Shown: positions 55,758 through 64,000 of the stretch, one piece after another
Layout of the letters: each line of letters starts with the position of its first letter
Numbering within the stretch: position 1 is the stretch's first letter
Assembly (NCBI RefSeq): GCF_003061515.1
Contig: NZ_CP028924.1
Span: 3,472,001-3,536,000, forward strand
Length of the DNA: 64,000 nucleotides
Direction of reading: 5' to 3'
From: Colwellia sp. Arc7-D
GTDB lineage: Bacteria; Pseudomonadota; Gammaproteobacteria; Enterobacterales; Alteromonadaceae
The notes under the pieces: generated by a model
The model's input: the letters and a program-made list of their open reading frames with translations, nothing else
The model's database searches: none
Told to the model about the DNA's origin: nothing
Program-made: the position numbers and the translations under genes

Positions 55758-56636
55758 ATGAGCTATTTATTTGCAGTGACCTTGCTATGGGCATTTTCAT
55801 TTAGTTTAATTGGGGTTTATTTGGCAGGCCAAGTTGATGCATGGTTTAGCGTTTTAATGCGCATTGCGCTGGCGACGTTAGTATTTTTACCGTTTTTAAA
55901 GTTCAAAAAAACACCAAAGCCACTAGCCATAAAGCTCATGTTGATTGGCGCGATACAGCTTGGCGTTATGTACAGCTTTTACTATCACTCGTTTTTATAT
56001 TTAACTGTGCCCGAAGTATTGTTATTTACGGTCATGACGCCCATTTATATCACCCTACTAAACGATGCGCTTGAAAAGCATTTTAACCCGCGTTTTTTTG
56101 TTATCGCCATAGTTGCCGTGTTTGGTGCATTAGCTATTCGCTATGAAGATATTAATAGTAACTTTTTAATCGGCTTATTATTAGTGCAAGCCGCCAATAT
56201 ATGCTTTGCCACAGGGCAGGTTACGTACAAGCACTTAATGAGCGACAGCAAGCTAGATCATAAAACTGTTTTTGGTTGGTTTTTTATTGGCGCATTAATA
56301 GTTGCGAGTGTGTGTTATGTTTTATTTGGCAATGCAGATAAGTTACCCAGTACACCAACTCAATGGGGAGTACTCATATACTTAGGCATCTTTGCTTCGG
56401 GCTTAGGCTATTTTGGCTGGAATAAAGGCGCGACTTTAGTCAATGTAGGTGCGTTAGCTGCAATGAATAATCTCCTCATCCCTGCAGGTATTGTTGTTAA
56501 CGTATTGATATGGAACACAGAGGCCAACATAATGAGATTAAGCATTGGTGCCGGGATTATTTTGGCTGCTTTATTCCTCAATCAAATAAGCTCTAAATCT
56601 TCGATGGATAAAACCTTGCCTATTGACGAGTCATAA
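55758..56636 (+). CDS. EamA/DMT-family transporter
   Basis: A 292-residue membrane protein with about ten helices in two EamA repeats of five: the first from LFAVTLLWAFSFSLIGVYLAGQ to about 130, the second from FLIGLLLVQAANICFATGQVTYK to the end. The conserved GFWATNK-like block is replaced by WNKGATLVNVGALAAMNNLLIPAG. Members export amino acids, amines or other metabolites; the substrate is not predictable. It is divergent from ung with about 185 bases between them. Confidence 0.88.
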   Translation: MSYLFAVTLLWAFSFSLIGVYLAGQVDAWFSVLMRIALATLVFLPFLKFKKTPKPLAIKLMLIGAIQLGVMYSFYYHSFLYLTVPEVLLFTVMTPIYITLLNDALEKHFNPRFFVIAIVAVFGALAIRYEDINSNFLIGLLLVQAANICFATGQVTYKHLMSDSKLDHKTVFGWFFIGALIVASVCYVLFGNADKLPSTPTQWGVLIYLGIFASGLGYFGWNKGATLVNVGALAAMNNLLIPAGIVVNVLIWNTEANIMRLSIGAGIILAALFLNQISSKSSMDKTLPIDES

Positions 56637-56977
56637 AACTTAAAGTGGTCAGAATATTTACTCTCAGTTAGTGATATTCAATTTCTGATAGCTATTTTAG
56701 TGCCTTAAAATCAGCCCTATAAAATGAATGATAGATATGGTGATTTACCTAACCATCAAAATATAGGCAGTTTTATTTTTTCCCAGTGATCGACAGCTCA
56801 ATTTGAAGATAGTTCGCACAAGCAGCTAGTACCAGCTGCTTGTTCAAAGAGTATGCTGATCAATAACCCAGTTGATTAATTAAGTGTTCTACTTCTTTAA
56901 ATGCAAAAGGATTAATTACAAAGTATAAAATTAGTAGATAGTTACTCCCTTTCACCACTAAAAATAAACAACCAGAG
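56637..56977. other. Gene-free region after the EamA gene
   Basis: No open frame of note on either strand. It holds one strong hairpin: ACAAGCAGCT at 56818-56827 pairs with AGCTGCTTGT at 56834-56843 (10 bp, 6-base loop), without a T-tract. The rest is AT-rich with no recognisable promoter pair. Confidence 0.5.
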
Positions 56978-57004
56978 ACAAAAAAGGCAGTAATCACTGC
57001 CTTT
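56978..57004 (-). terminator. Intrinsic terminator of the thr operon
   Basis: A 9-bp perfect stem (AAAGGCAGT at 56983-56991, ACTGCCTTT at 56996-57004) with a 4-base loop and TTTTTTGTC tail on the minus strand, 33 bases after the thrC stop. Confidence 0.88.
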
Positions 57005-57037
57005 AATAAACTTGATATACGCTAAAGCGTCATGAAG

Positions 57038-58324
57038 TTATGCTAATAAATAAGCTCTAAGTTCTGAGAAATCAGTGGAACTTGTTGTTGAAAGAATAGT
57101 TTCACTCGCACAATCGGCAAGCTCTTTTGGTAAGCCAATAGGCTGACCTAAAGTACTTTCGACAATCTCTTTGAACTTCGCTGGATGAGCAGTACCTAAA
57201 AACACACCAAACTCAGTGTCAGTGGCATTATATTGTAATGCTCTATAAGCAACTGCTGCATGAGGTTCGCTAATGTAGCCAAGTTTGGCTAACTGGATCA
57301 TCGCCATTTGAGTTTGCTCTTCATCAATTGATACTGAGCTGACACAATCTTGCTCAACTAGCCCTGCTTTTAACATATGCTCAACGCGTGGCCAGTTATT
57401 TGGGTTACTTACATCCATAGCGTTAGAAATAGTAGCGACCGTATCATTAGGAGTCCACTCGCCTGTTTGAAGATAGCGCGGCACCGTATCGTTGGCATTT
57501 GTTGCTGCTATAAAGCGCTTAATTGGTAAACCTAAAGCTTTAGCAAAAAGTCCTGCAGTTAGGTTACCAAAATTACCGCTTGGAATTGAAACTACGATAT
57601 CTTTTAATGCTTCATTTCCTTTTTGACGATAAAGTTGTGCTACGGCTTCAAAGTAATAACAAATTTGAGCCAATAAACGACTAATATTAATAGAGTTAGC
57701 TGAATTTAACCCGATAGTTTCTTTAAGCTCTTTGTCTTCAAATGACTGTTTTACCAGTGACTGACAATCGTCAAACGTGCCCTCAACAGCAATAGTTCGA
57801 ATGTTGCCACCTAAGGTAGTGAACATTTTTTCCTGCAATAAACTGATTTTACCTTTTGGGTATAGAATAACGACTTCAATGTTATCAATACCATGAAATG
57901 CATGAGCTACCGCAGCACCTGTATCGCCAGAAGTTGCGGTTAAAATTGTTACTTTTTTATTCTCACTAAACGCTTGTAAACATTTAGCCATAAAGCGCGC
58001 ACCAAAATCTTTAAAAGCTAGCGTTGGTCCGTGGAAAAGCTCTAATATTGCGCGCTTTTCGCTAATAGGTTGTATTTGCGCTGGAAAGTTAAAGGCATCG
58101 GTTACAATCTCAGTCAGCTGCGCTTCAGTTAAATCTTCACTGACAAACGGATAAAGTACCTTAACACTGCGCTCTACCATAGGTAACGCGAGTATGGCCT
58201 CAATATTATCAAGACGAGGTATTTCTTCTGGAAAAAACAAGCCTTGATTGCGCCCTAAACCTTGTTTTACCGCTCCAGCAAAACTGACTTTTTCATCACT
58301 CTCTTTTAAATTATAAAATTTCAC
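57038..58324 (-). CDS. thrC: Threonine synthase
   Basis: A 428-residue PLP enzyme converting O-phosphohomoserine to threonine. It begins MKFYNLKESDEKVSFAGAVKQGLG; the Schiff-base lysine is in GPTLAFKDFGARFMA, the phosphate site in LTATSGDTGAAVAHAF, and VSIPSGNFGNLTAG binds the cofactor phosphate. Length equals E. coli ThrC. It is the last gene of thrLABC, 60 bases after thrB, and is followed by the operon terminator. Confidence 0.97.
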   Translation of the reverse strand: MKFYNLKESDEKVSFAGAVKQGLGRNQGLFFPEEIPRLDNIEAILALPMVERSVKVLYPFVSEDLTEAQLTEIVTDAFNFPAQIQPISEKRAILELFHGPTLAFKDFGARFMAKCLQAFSENKKVTILTATSGDTGAAVAHAFHGIDNIEVVILYPKGKISLLQEKMFTTLGGNIRTIAVEGTFDDCQSLVKQSFEDKELKETIGLNSANSINISRLLAQICYYFEAVAQLYRQKGNEALKDIVVSIPSGNFGNLTAGLFAKALGLPIKRFIAATNANDTVPRYLQTGEWTPNDTVATISNAMDVSNPNNWPRVEHMLKAGLVEQDCVSSVSIDEEQTQMAMIQLAKLGYISEPHAAVAYRALQYNATDTEFGVFLGTAHPAKFKEIVESTLGQPIGLPKELADCASETILSTTSSTDFSELRAYLLA

Positions 58325-58384
58325 ACTAAATTCCTATATCGGGTTTCTTCACCTTGTTTATGACTAACAAGATGAACTAATAAC

Positions 58385-59362
58385 TCACTCAGGTAAACTC
58401 ACTGCACCTTGAGTATCAGCTTGGCAAATATGAACAAATCCTTCACTTTTGCCCGATGCTGATGTTTGTAAATAATTTTCGTTTAACCAGTTTGCAAACT
58501 CTTTCGCTTTCTCTTCATCGTCAGTTACGCAAAAAAGTGTTGGGCCTGAACCAGAAATACCCACAGCTAAACAACCTTCTTGTGTTAAATAACTTGCCGC
58601 ATCGCTATAGCCTGGCAAAATTGATTTACGATAAGGTTCTGCAACAATGTCAGTTAACACAGAAAATGCTTGGTTTTTATCACCACGATGACAAGCATCA
58701 ACAAATGTTGCTAAATTCTGTCCAAAACTAATTAAGTCGGCACGAGAGTATGATGCGGGTAAAATCTCTCTGGCTGCCTTTGTTGAAACTTCAATGCCTG
58801 GATATGCCATCACAAAGTAACAATCATCAAATTGCGGTAAGTTGCGAGTAATTATATCTGGGTTTGGCACCATTAACTGCATCCCCCCTAAAAAACAAGG
58901 GGCTACATTGTCATAGTGTAGACTACCACTAATTTGCGCTTCCATTTGACCCATCATTTTTAACAAAGCTTGCTCTGAAAAACTGAACTGATGGTATTTT
59001 TCATAAAAGGCATTTAAACCAGCAATAGCCGCTACTACAGAGCATGCACTAGAGCCTAACCCGCTACCTACAGGCATGCGCTTATCTAACGTAATTTTTA
59101 CTTCGGCAATGGTTTGTTCATTAACTAACAATTCTTTGTTAAACAAAAGCAAACAATGCCAAACTATATTTTGCTTTACGTCGCTAGGCAGTTTATTAGC
59201 AAAGGCACCTATAACTTCAATTTGATCGCCGTCATTACTATGTGTAACCGTTACAACATCACCAAGTAATGTACCATCAACAGGTTTAACCGCTAACCCT
59301 AAAACATCAAAACCGACATTTACGTTGCCAATGGATGCGGGTGCAAATACAGAAACACTCAT
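58385..59362 (-). CDS. thrB: Homoserine kinase
   Basis: The start is the ATG at 59362, whose A overlaps the thrA stop (TAATG), the classical coupling; an upstream in-frame start has no merit. The 325-residue GHMP kinase begins [19 protein letters not shown] and has the ATP-binding PVGSGLGSSACSVVAAI and the C-terminal GISGSGPTLFCV. It phosphorylates homoserine in threonine synthesis. Confidence 0.97.
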   Translation of the reverse strand: MSVSVFAPASIGNVNVGFDVLGLAVKPVDGTLLGDVVTVTHSNDGDQIEVIGAFANKLPSDVKQNIVWHCLLLFNKELLVNEQTIAEVKITLDKRMPVGSGLGSSACSVVAAIAGLNAFYEKYHQFSFSEQALLKMMGQMEAQISGSLHYDNVAPCFLGGMQLMVPNPDIITRNLPQFDDCYFVMAYPGIEVSTKAAREILPASYSRADLISFGQNLATFVDACHRGDKNQAFSVLTDIVAEPYRKSILPGYSDAASYLTQEGCLAVGISGSGPTLFCVTDDEEKAKEFANWLNENYLQTSASGKSEGFVHICQADTQGAVSLPE

Positions 59363-61818
59363 TAGTGCTGTTGCTCCCATGCTAAGGTTCTTAATACATC
59401 ACCAAAAACACCTGCCGCCGTTACTGCAGCGCCGGCACCATAACCACGTAAAACAAACGGTAGCGGCTGATAATAACGACTATGAACAGCTAAAGCATTC
59501 TCACCATCTTTTATGCTATATAATGGGTGGTCTGCGCTAACAGCTTCGATAGAAACCTGACATTTCCCATCGACAATATTACCAATATACCTGAGTACCT
59601 TCCCTTCTGCTTTAGCTGCAGCAATACGCTCGGCAAATGCTTTATCTAACGATGGTAAGTTACTCATAAAGGTCGCTACATCGCCACTAGCATCAAATGA
59701 AGACGCTAGGACAGGTTCTATTTCAATATCAGATAACTCTAAAGCCATGCCAGCTTCACGCGCCATGATCAGTAGTTTGCGAGCAACATCCATACCGCTA
59801 AGATCATCTCGTGGATCGGGTTCCGTGAAACCTTGTTCTTTGGCTAACGTTGTAGCTTGAGATAATGTCATGCCTTCATCAAGCTTACCAAATATATAAG
59901 ATAAAGAACCTGATAAAACCCCCTCAAAACGCACAAGTTCATCACCCGCTTTTAACAAGTTTTGTAATGTGTCGATAACTGGTAAGCCTGCACCGACTGT
60001 TGTTTCATATAAGAATCGACGATTAGTTTTTTGAGCGGCTGTTCGAAGTGCCTGATAATAAGCCCAAGAATCTGTATTAGCTTTCTTGTTTGGTGTTACA
60101 ACATTAAAGCCTGCTTCTAAATAATCAACATATTGCAAAGCAAGCGCTTCGTTGGAAGTACAATCAACTAATACCGGGTTTATTAAATGATTTTCTCGTA
60201 CAAACTGTTTAAGATTTTCAACCGTAACAGGTACCGCTTTCGCGCCTAAGTTTGCTTGCCAATTCGCAACGTCGATGCCTTCACTATTAAACACCATACC
60301 TTTACTATTAGCTAAACCGTAAACCTTAAGTGCTATATTATCGGCGATCAGTTTTTCTTGTTGACGCGCAATTTGAGCTAATAGCTCGCTGCCAACAACA
60401 CCACAACCAACTAAAAACACATCAATTGTTGGTTTATGAGAAAAGAAGTTTTGGTGGCTAACTTTCATTGCATCGGTACATTTTCTGCTTTCAATAACGA
60501 CCGAAATGCTGCGCTCTGACGAGTCTTGTGCGATAGCAACAACATTCACACGTGCTTGTGCTAATGAACCGAAAAATTTAGCTGCAACGCCTTGTTGGTG
60601 ATGCATACCGTCGCCAACTAACGAAACAATAGATAATTCATGTGTAAGTGAGAGTGGCTCTAACAAACCGTTTAGCAATTCTAATTCAAATTCTTCTTGA
60701 AGGCTTTGTTCGGCTTTATCTGAATCAGCTGAATAAATACAGAAACTAATACAATACTCACTTGATGATTGGCTGATTAAAATTAATGAGATATTTTCTC
60801 GACTCATGGTAGCAAAAACGCGGCTTGCCATACCAACCATGCCTTTCATACCAGGACCCGAAACATTAACCATGGTTAAGTCATCTAGGTTTGAAATGGC
60901 TTTAACACGTTTTTGTTGATCATTTTCATTTGCAATCAAAGTACCTGGTGCTTCAGGGTTACCCGTGTTTTTAATTAAACAAGGGATATGGTGCTGAGCG
61001 ATAGGACCGATAGTTTTAGGGTGTAAAACACTTGCGCCAAAGTAAGATAACTCCATGGCTTCTTGATAAGATAAATAATCTAATAATTGCGCTTCTTTTA
61101 TCAAACGAGGGTCAGCATTATATACACCATCAACATCTGTCCATATTTCGCAATACTCGGCTTCACTACAGACAGCGAGAACAGCAGCAGAATAGTCTGA
61201 ACCATTACGACCTAATGTTGTAACATTACCAAGACTGTCGACACCGATAAAACCTGGCATAAGCGCAATAGCATTGAGATCGCTATAATTATGTTGAAAT
61301 CTCTCTTTACATAACACTAAATCTGCTACGGCATTCATCGCAACATCATTGGTGCGCAAGAATTTTTCTGGTTCTATGACACTAACGTCAATGGCATCAA
61401 CTGCGAGCACTGATTCTAACAATGCAACACTTAAACGCTCACCAATACTAATAATACGAGCACGAACATGCTCAGGACAAAATGACAACAATGTTGCGCC
61501 ATGTAAGTATCGGCTTAACTGATGTTCCCAAGTGGCGAGTGTTTGCTCACAGTGTTGCGGGCAAAAGCTAGGTAGTGTTGCGGATAAATCTTGGATAATG
61601 TTTTCAATTGCGTGTTTAAAGTGCAATAAGTCACTTTTCAACTTTTCTTCATTAGAAATGTTTTCTGCCATTGCCACTAAGTGATTGGTTACACCTTGTG
61701 GCGCAGAAACAACTATTGCAAGACGAGACGACTGGCTTTTGTTTTTGATGATGTTCGCTACTTCAATAAAGCGCTGGCCTGAAGCCAAAGACGAACCACC
61801 AAATTTTAATACACGCAT
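59362..61818 (-). CDS. thrA: Bifunctional aspartokinase I / homoserine dehydrogenase I
   Basis: The start is the ATG at 61818: [17 protein letters not shown] is the conserved N-terminus and AAAGGGG lies five bases upstream; a longer frame to 61845 would run into the attenuator stem. The 818-residue fusion has the aspartokinase domain (KFGGSS, then [29 protein letters not shown] ACT regions at about 310-455) and a homoserine dehydrogenase domain (from about 460: [61 protein letters not shown]). It catalyses the first and third steps of threonine synthesis and is normally inhibited by threonine through the ACT regions. Confidence 0.97.
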   Translation of the reverse strand: MRVLKFGGSSLASGQRFIEVANIIKNKSQSSRLAIVVSAPQGVTNHLVAMAENISNEEKLKSDLLHFKHAIENIIQDLSATLPSFCPQHCEQTLATWEHQLSRYLHGATLLSFCPEHVRARIISIGERLSVALLESVLAVDAIDVSVIEPEKFLRTNDVAMNAVADLVLCKERFQHNYSDLNAIALMPGFIGVDSLGNVTTLGRNGSDYSAAVLAVCSEAEYCEIWTDVDGVYNADPRLIKEAQLLDYLSYQEAMELSYFGASVLHPKTIGPIAQHHIPCLIKNTGNPEAPGTLIANENDQQKRVKAISNLDDLTMVNVSGPGMKGMVGMASRVFATMSRENISLILISQSSSEYCISFCIYSADSDKAEQSLQEEFELELLNGLLEPLSLTHELSIVSLVGDGMHHQQGVAAKFFGSLAQARVNVVAIAQDSSERSISVVIESRKCTDAMKVSHQNFFSHKPTIDVFLVGCGVVGSELLAQIARQQEKLIADNIALKVYGLANSKGMVFNSEGIDVANWQANLGAKAVPVTVENLKQFVRENHLINPVLVDCTSNEALALQYVDYLEAGFNVVTPNKKANTDSWAYYQALRTAAQKTNRRFLYETTVGAGLPVIDTLQNLLKAGDELVRFEGVLSGSLSYIFGKLDEGMTLSQATTLAKEQGFTEPDPRDDLSGMDVARKLLIMAREAGMALELSDIEIEPVLASSFDASGDVATFMSNLPSLDKAFAERIAAAKAEGKVLRYIGNIVDGKCQVSIEAVSADHPLYSIKDGENALAVHSRYYQPLPFVLRGYGAGAAVTAAGVFGDVLRTLAWEQQH

Positions 61819-61843
61819 TTTTACCCCTTTAAACCCTAAAAGC

Positions 61844-61877
61844 AAAAAAGCCCGTAACCTAAATGGTCACGGGCTTT
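61844..61877 (-). terminator. Threonine/isoleucine attenuator (intrinsic terminator before thrA)
   Basis: A 13-bp stem with one G-U wobble (61847-61859 with 61865-61877), a 5-base loop and a T6 run, all on the minus strand, between the end of the leader peptide (61901) and thrA (61818). Upstream, inside the leader peptide codons, ACCACC and GGTGGT (about 61911-61933) can form an alternative hairpin. This is the arrangement of ribosome-mediated attenuation: stalling at Ile or Thr codons would prevent the terminator. Confidence 0.88.
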
Positions 61878-61900
61878 ATAAAATTGTTAAATTCTACACG

Positions 61901-61975
61901 TCAGCCGATGACCACCATCCCGGTGAGGGTGGTAATGGTGTTAATAATAATATCGCGACTAAGTAAAATATTCAT
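61901..61975 (-). CDS. thrL: thr operon leader peptide ThrL
   Basis: A 24-codon frame from ATG at 61975 to TGA at 61901. The peptide starts MNILLSRD and ends GMVVIG; its middle (IIINTITTLT) carries the regulatory codons. In total it has six Ile and four Thr, and all four Thr codons are ACC. It ends 24 bases before the attenuator stem. E. coli ThrL has 21 residues with eight Thr and four Ile, so this one leans more to isoleucine. No ribosome binding site is visible before the ATG. Confidence 0.85.
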   Translation of the reverse strand: MNILLSRDIIINTITTLTGMVVIG

Positions 61976-61981
61976 GGGTAT

Positions 61982-62010
61982 AAAGTGCCTGATATGGTTT
62001 TTTCTGTCAA
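61982..62010 (-). promoter_or_regulatory. Candidate thr operon promoter (perfect -35, weak -10)
   Basis: A perfect TTGACA (62005-62010, minus) is followed at 17 bases by CACTTT (61982-61987); the better TTTATA is at 20 bases (61979-61984). Either would put the transcript start at or just before the thrL ATG (61975), leaving almost no 5' UTR. Confidence 0.4.
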
Positions 62011-62081
62011 CTGCTTTTTATGAATAAAAAAAACTAATATATGTATAAAAGTTAGGAAGAATGAATATTTGCTGGAAATAT

Positions 62082-63026
62082 TCAGGAAATAATGCGTTCT
62101 TTAGCCAAACAAACTTGGTTTCTGCCTGAGTTTTTCGCTTTATATAAGGCAATATCTGCACGACTGATGATGTCTTCATAACGAGTGTCGTATTCATCCA
62201 TTACAGCAACGCCTATACTAACAGTGGCATTAATGTTTTTGTCTTGATACTCAATAGCATTACTTGCTATGGCTTTACGTATACGCTCGGCAACATCATT
62301 TGCGCCGGTTAGCCCTGTGTTAGGTAGAATAACCGCAAACTCTTCACCGCCATAACGGCCAAATAGATCGCCCATGCGTAATAATCCATTAATCACTTCA
62401 GCGATATCAATTAACACTTTATCACCACCTTGATGACCATAAGTATCATTTAACAGTTTAAACTGATCTAAATCTAACATTACCAAAGCGAGATCTTGTT
62501 TGTAACGTTGAGCACGAGAAAATTCGGCGGCTAAACATTCTTCCCAATGCTTTCGATTAAAAGCTTGGGTCAACCCGTCTATGCGATTAGATAAAGCTAA
62601 CTCTTGTAATACTTTGTTTAATTGAGTTTGGTAATGACAAACATCAGTTACATCTTCAATTAAAATGCAAATACGCTCAACCTCTCCTTTAACCTCTATA
62701 GGTAAAAAAGTGCAGTTTTGCGCCATAAAATCACTATCGGTTGTTATCGGACGAGAATGAGAAAGCTCAAATAGATGATGACGTTGTTCCCAACCACAAA
62801 AAGATTGGTTTTTTAACTGTAGTACACTTGAGAGCTTACGCTCAAACCACTTCTTAGGTAGTTCAGGAAAAACAGTAAAAATACTTTTACCAATAACTTG
62901 CTTGTCGCTTTTATTGGCATGCACTTCTAAAAATCGATTCCACATAAGGATCTTAAAATTATTATCTAAAATTAAAATCCCGGTATTTAAGCGATTTGAA
63001 AGATCACCGCAAAGTTCATTCAACAT
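62082..63026 (-). CDS. PAS-GGDEF diguanylate cyclase
   Basis: A 314-residue protein. An N-terminal PAS-like domain (about 8-128; TGILILDNNFKILMWN and a C-terminal ICILIEDVTDV) is joined by a helix to a GGDEF domain (about 145-308) with the active site GRYGGEEFAVILP (GGEEF at 226-230) and the product-inhibition site RMGD at 217-220, five residues before it. It should make c-di-GMP from GTP. It is the last gene of a three-gene operon, two bases after the CheC-like gene, suggesting that the response regulator and phosphatase control it or share its input. Confidence 0.92.
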   Translation of the reverse strand: MLNELCGDLSNRLNTGILILDNNFKILMWNRFLEVHANKSDKQVIGKSIFTVFPELPKKWFERKLSSVLQLKNQSFCGWEQRHHLFELSHSRPITTDSDFMAQNCTFLPIEVKGEVERICILIEDVTDVCHYQTQLNKVLQELALSNRIDGLTQAFNRKHWEECLAAEFSRAQRYKQDLALVMLDLDQFKLLNDTYGHQGGDKVLIDIAEVINGLLRMGDLFGRYGGEEFAVILPNTGLTGANDVAERIRKAIASNAIEYQDKNINATVSIGVAVMDEYDTRYEDIISRADIALYKAKNSGRNQVCLAKERIIS

Positions 63027-63028
63027 TG

Positions 63029-63637
63029 TTAAAAGTCTGCCAATATACGGTCAATAACAGCTTTAATATTGTTAATAGCTTCTTCAGGTATAAGTAATAC
63101 CATGTCACAATTAAATGAGTAGTCTGTTACTTGATAACTAATTTTAACTTTTAGAGCAAAATCCCAGTTAAATGACTGCTGTTGAATGTGCTCATTTACT
63201 TTAGTTAAGTTTGTCGATAAGAGTCTAGGTGCGCTATACGACATTTGGTTATCTATTTGGCTGGCAAATACATTCAAAAATGTAGTAGTTAAGATAGAAC
63301 TTAAATCAATCATTTGCTCATCAAATGAAAGTTCATCAGCTTCATAACCGAGTAAGTCAGCTAACCGATTTGAATCAAGCGGTTGATACATCAGCAATGC
63401 TTCACCACGAATACCTTCATAGCCAAAAAAACCTTGGCTAACAATTGCCGTTGCTTTTAAGTCATGATTAAGGCTATCGAATAAGTGTTCTGATCGAACT
63501 TGCTCAATGCTGGGTACTTTTAAATATACAAAGGTATCTAAATAGCGAGCGAGTTGATCGCTCGCTTGTCCCATGGCGACATTAATCAACTCTTGTAAAC
63601 AGTCGTGTTGATCCTCAGTTAAGTCAAATGCATTCAT
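63029..63637 (-). CDS. CheC/CheX-like phosphatase
   Basis: A 202-residue protein of the CheC-FliY-CheX type. The first active-site helix is intact: D-x3-E-x2-N in DCLQELIN followed by x22 and Pro (LKVP), the motif that dephosphorylates CheY-like receivers. The second, symmetry-related helix (LSSILTTTFLN) keeps the Asn but has Thr in place of Glu. It overlaps the upstream response regulator by four bases (ATGA-type) and likely dephosphorylates that regulator. It has no CheD partner in the window. Confidence 0.85.
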   Translation of the reverse strand: MNAFDLTEDQHDCLQELINVAMGQASDQLARYLDTFVYLKVPSIEQVRSEHLFDSLNHDLKATAIVSQGFFGYEGIRGEALLMYQPLDSNRLADLLGYEADELSFDEQMIDLSSILTTTFLNVFASQIDNQMSYSAPRLLSTNLTKVNEHIQQQSFNWDFALKVKISYQVTDYSFNCDMVLLIPEEAINNIKAVIDRILADF

Positions 63638-63999
63638 AGGAAACCGTGATTACTTAAATGTTCATTTAATGTATCTAATTCTATAGGTTTACGCAAAAAT
63701 GCTTTTGCACCTAGCGATAATACGCGGCTTTGCATTTCAGGTTGAACATCAGCCGAAATCACAAAAACCGGTAAATTAATCCCTTCATCTTTCATTGCCT
63801 GTAATACGCCGAGACCGTCAATAACTGGCATAGTCAAATCGAGAAAAAGAATGTCAATATTTTGATTACGTAAAATATCAAGCGCTTCTTGCCCGTCTTT
63901 GGCTAATTGCACATCTGTAGATAGGTTTTCTGGAAGGCTTCTAAGTACTTGCTTTCTGGCTAAGTTAGAGTCATCACAAATAAGAACATTTGTACTCAT
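63634..63999 (-). CDS. CheY-like single-domain response regulator
   Basis: A 121-residue receiver without an output domain. Asp9/Asp10 (ICDDSN) bind the metal, Asp54 in FLDLTMP is the phosphate acceptor, Ser82 is the switch residue and Lys104 in FLRKPI is the conserved lysine. The ATG at 63997-63999 is one base from the window edge, so its promoter and any upstream kinase are outside. It is first in the operon with the CheC-like phosphatase and the diguanylate cyclase. Confidence 0.9.
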   Translation of the reverse strand: MSTNVLICDDSNLARKQVLRSLPENLSTDVQLAKDGQEALDILRNQNIDILFLDLTMPVIDGLGVLQAMKDEGINLPVFVISADVQPEMQSRVLSLGAKAFLRKPIELDTLNEHLSNHGFL

Positions 64000-64000
64000 T

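Noticed and set aside
61819..61845. Longer thrA start at 61845
   Set aside because: It would begin inside the attenuator T-run; [10 protein letters not shown] at 61818 has AAAGGGG upstream and is the conserved N-terminus.
1..64000. Search for tRNA, rRNA, CRISPR arrays, IS elements, prophage or integrase genes
   Set aside because: None seen by eye; every stretch over about 300 bases other than 56637-57037 is filled by recognised genes. No phage-defence or toxin-antitoxin pair is recognisable either.

Overview
The window is 64 kb of low-GC (I estimate high thirties percent) gammaproteobacterial chromosome. Gene order, protein motifs and codon choice point to a marine Alteromonadales bacterium, most likely Colwelliaceae (Colwellia, Thalassotalea or a relative). 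That placement is inference from synteny and protein style, not from a search. The whole window is densely coded, has no tRNA, rRNA, CRISPR, IS or prophage, and is dominated by conserved housekeeping blocks.

Layout. 1-5.6 kb: the 3' end of a glutaminase gene, a frameshifted alpha/beta hydrolase, a YebC/PmpR-family regulator, low-specificity threonine aldolase, an atypical crotonase, mazG and a small secreted protein. 5.6-12.1 kb: relA and rlmD facing away from barA, i.e. stringent response, 23S rRNA methylation and the BarA hybrid kinase. 12.1-21.8 kb: the long leftward block rpoE-rseA-rseB-rseC-lepA-lepB-rnc-era-recO-pdxJ-acpS (envelope stress sigma factor, translation, signal peptidase, RNase III, repair, PLP synthesis and ACP activation). 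22-28.4 kb: nadB, ygfX-like/sdhE, ygfZ, an FKBP (SlyD-like), a RecQ-family helicase and a RidA protein. 28.5-29.6 kb: a two-gene lipoprotein operon of unknown role. 29.9-45.9 kb: guaB-guaA, xseA, a PilZ protein, and the leftward run ndk, rlmN, pilW(LysM)-rodZ, ispG, hisS, yfgM, bamB, der.

46-57 kb is more accessory: an NAD malic enzyme, an unannotated 43-residue membrane protein just before iscX, a DUF2164 protein, NnrS, a 2-hydroxyacid dehydrogenase, a PuuB-like flavoprotein, a GNAT enzyme with a Cys-rich tail, a class V aminotransferase, ung and an EamA transporter. 57-62 kb: the thrLABC operon with a readable attenuator (24-residue leader peptide rich in Ile and Thr plus an intrinsic terminator). 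62-64 kb: a signalling operon of response regulator, CheC-like phosphatase and PAS-GGDEF diguanylate cyclase.

I did not find a convincing new multi-gene system. The observations most worth following are the small membrane protein in front of iscX (and iscX standing apart from the isc operon), the thr leader with almost no room for a 5' UTR, the frameshifted hydrolase, the lipoprotein pair, the PilW-LysM architecture, the crotonase lacking both usual catalytic glutamates, and several strong intergenic hairpins.
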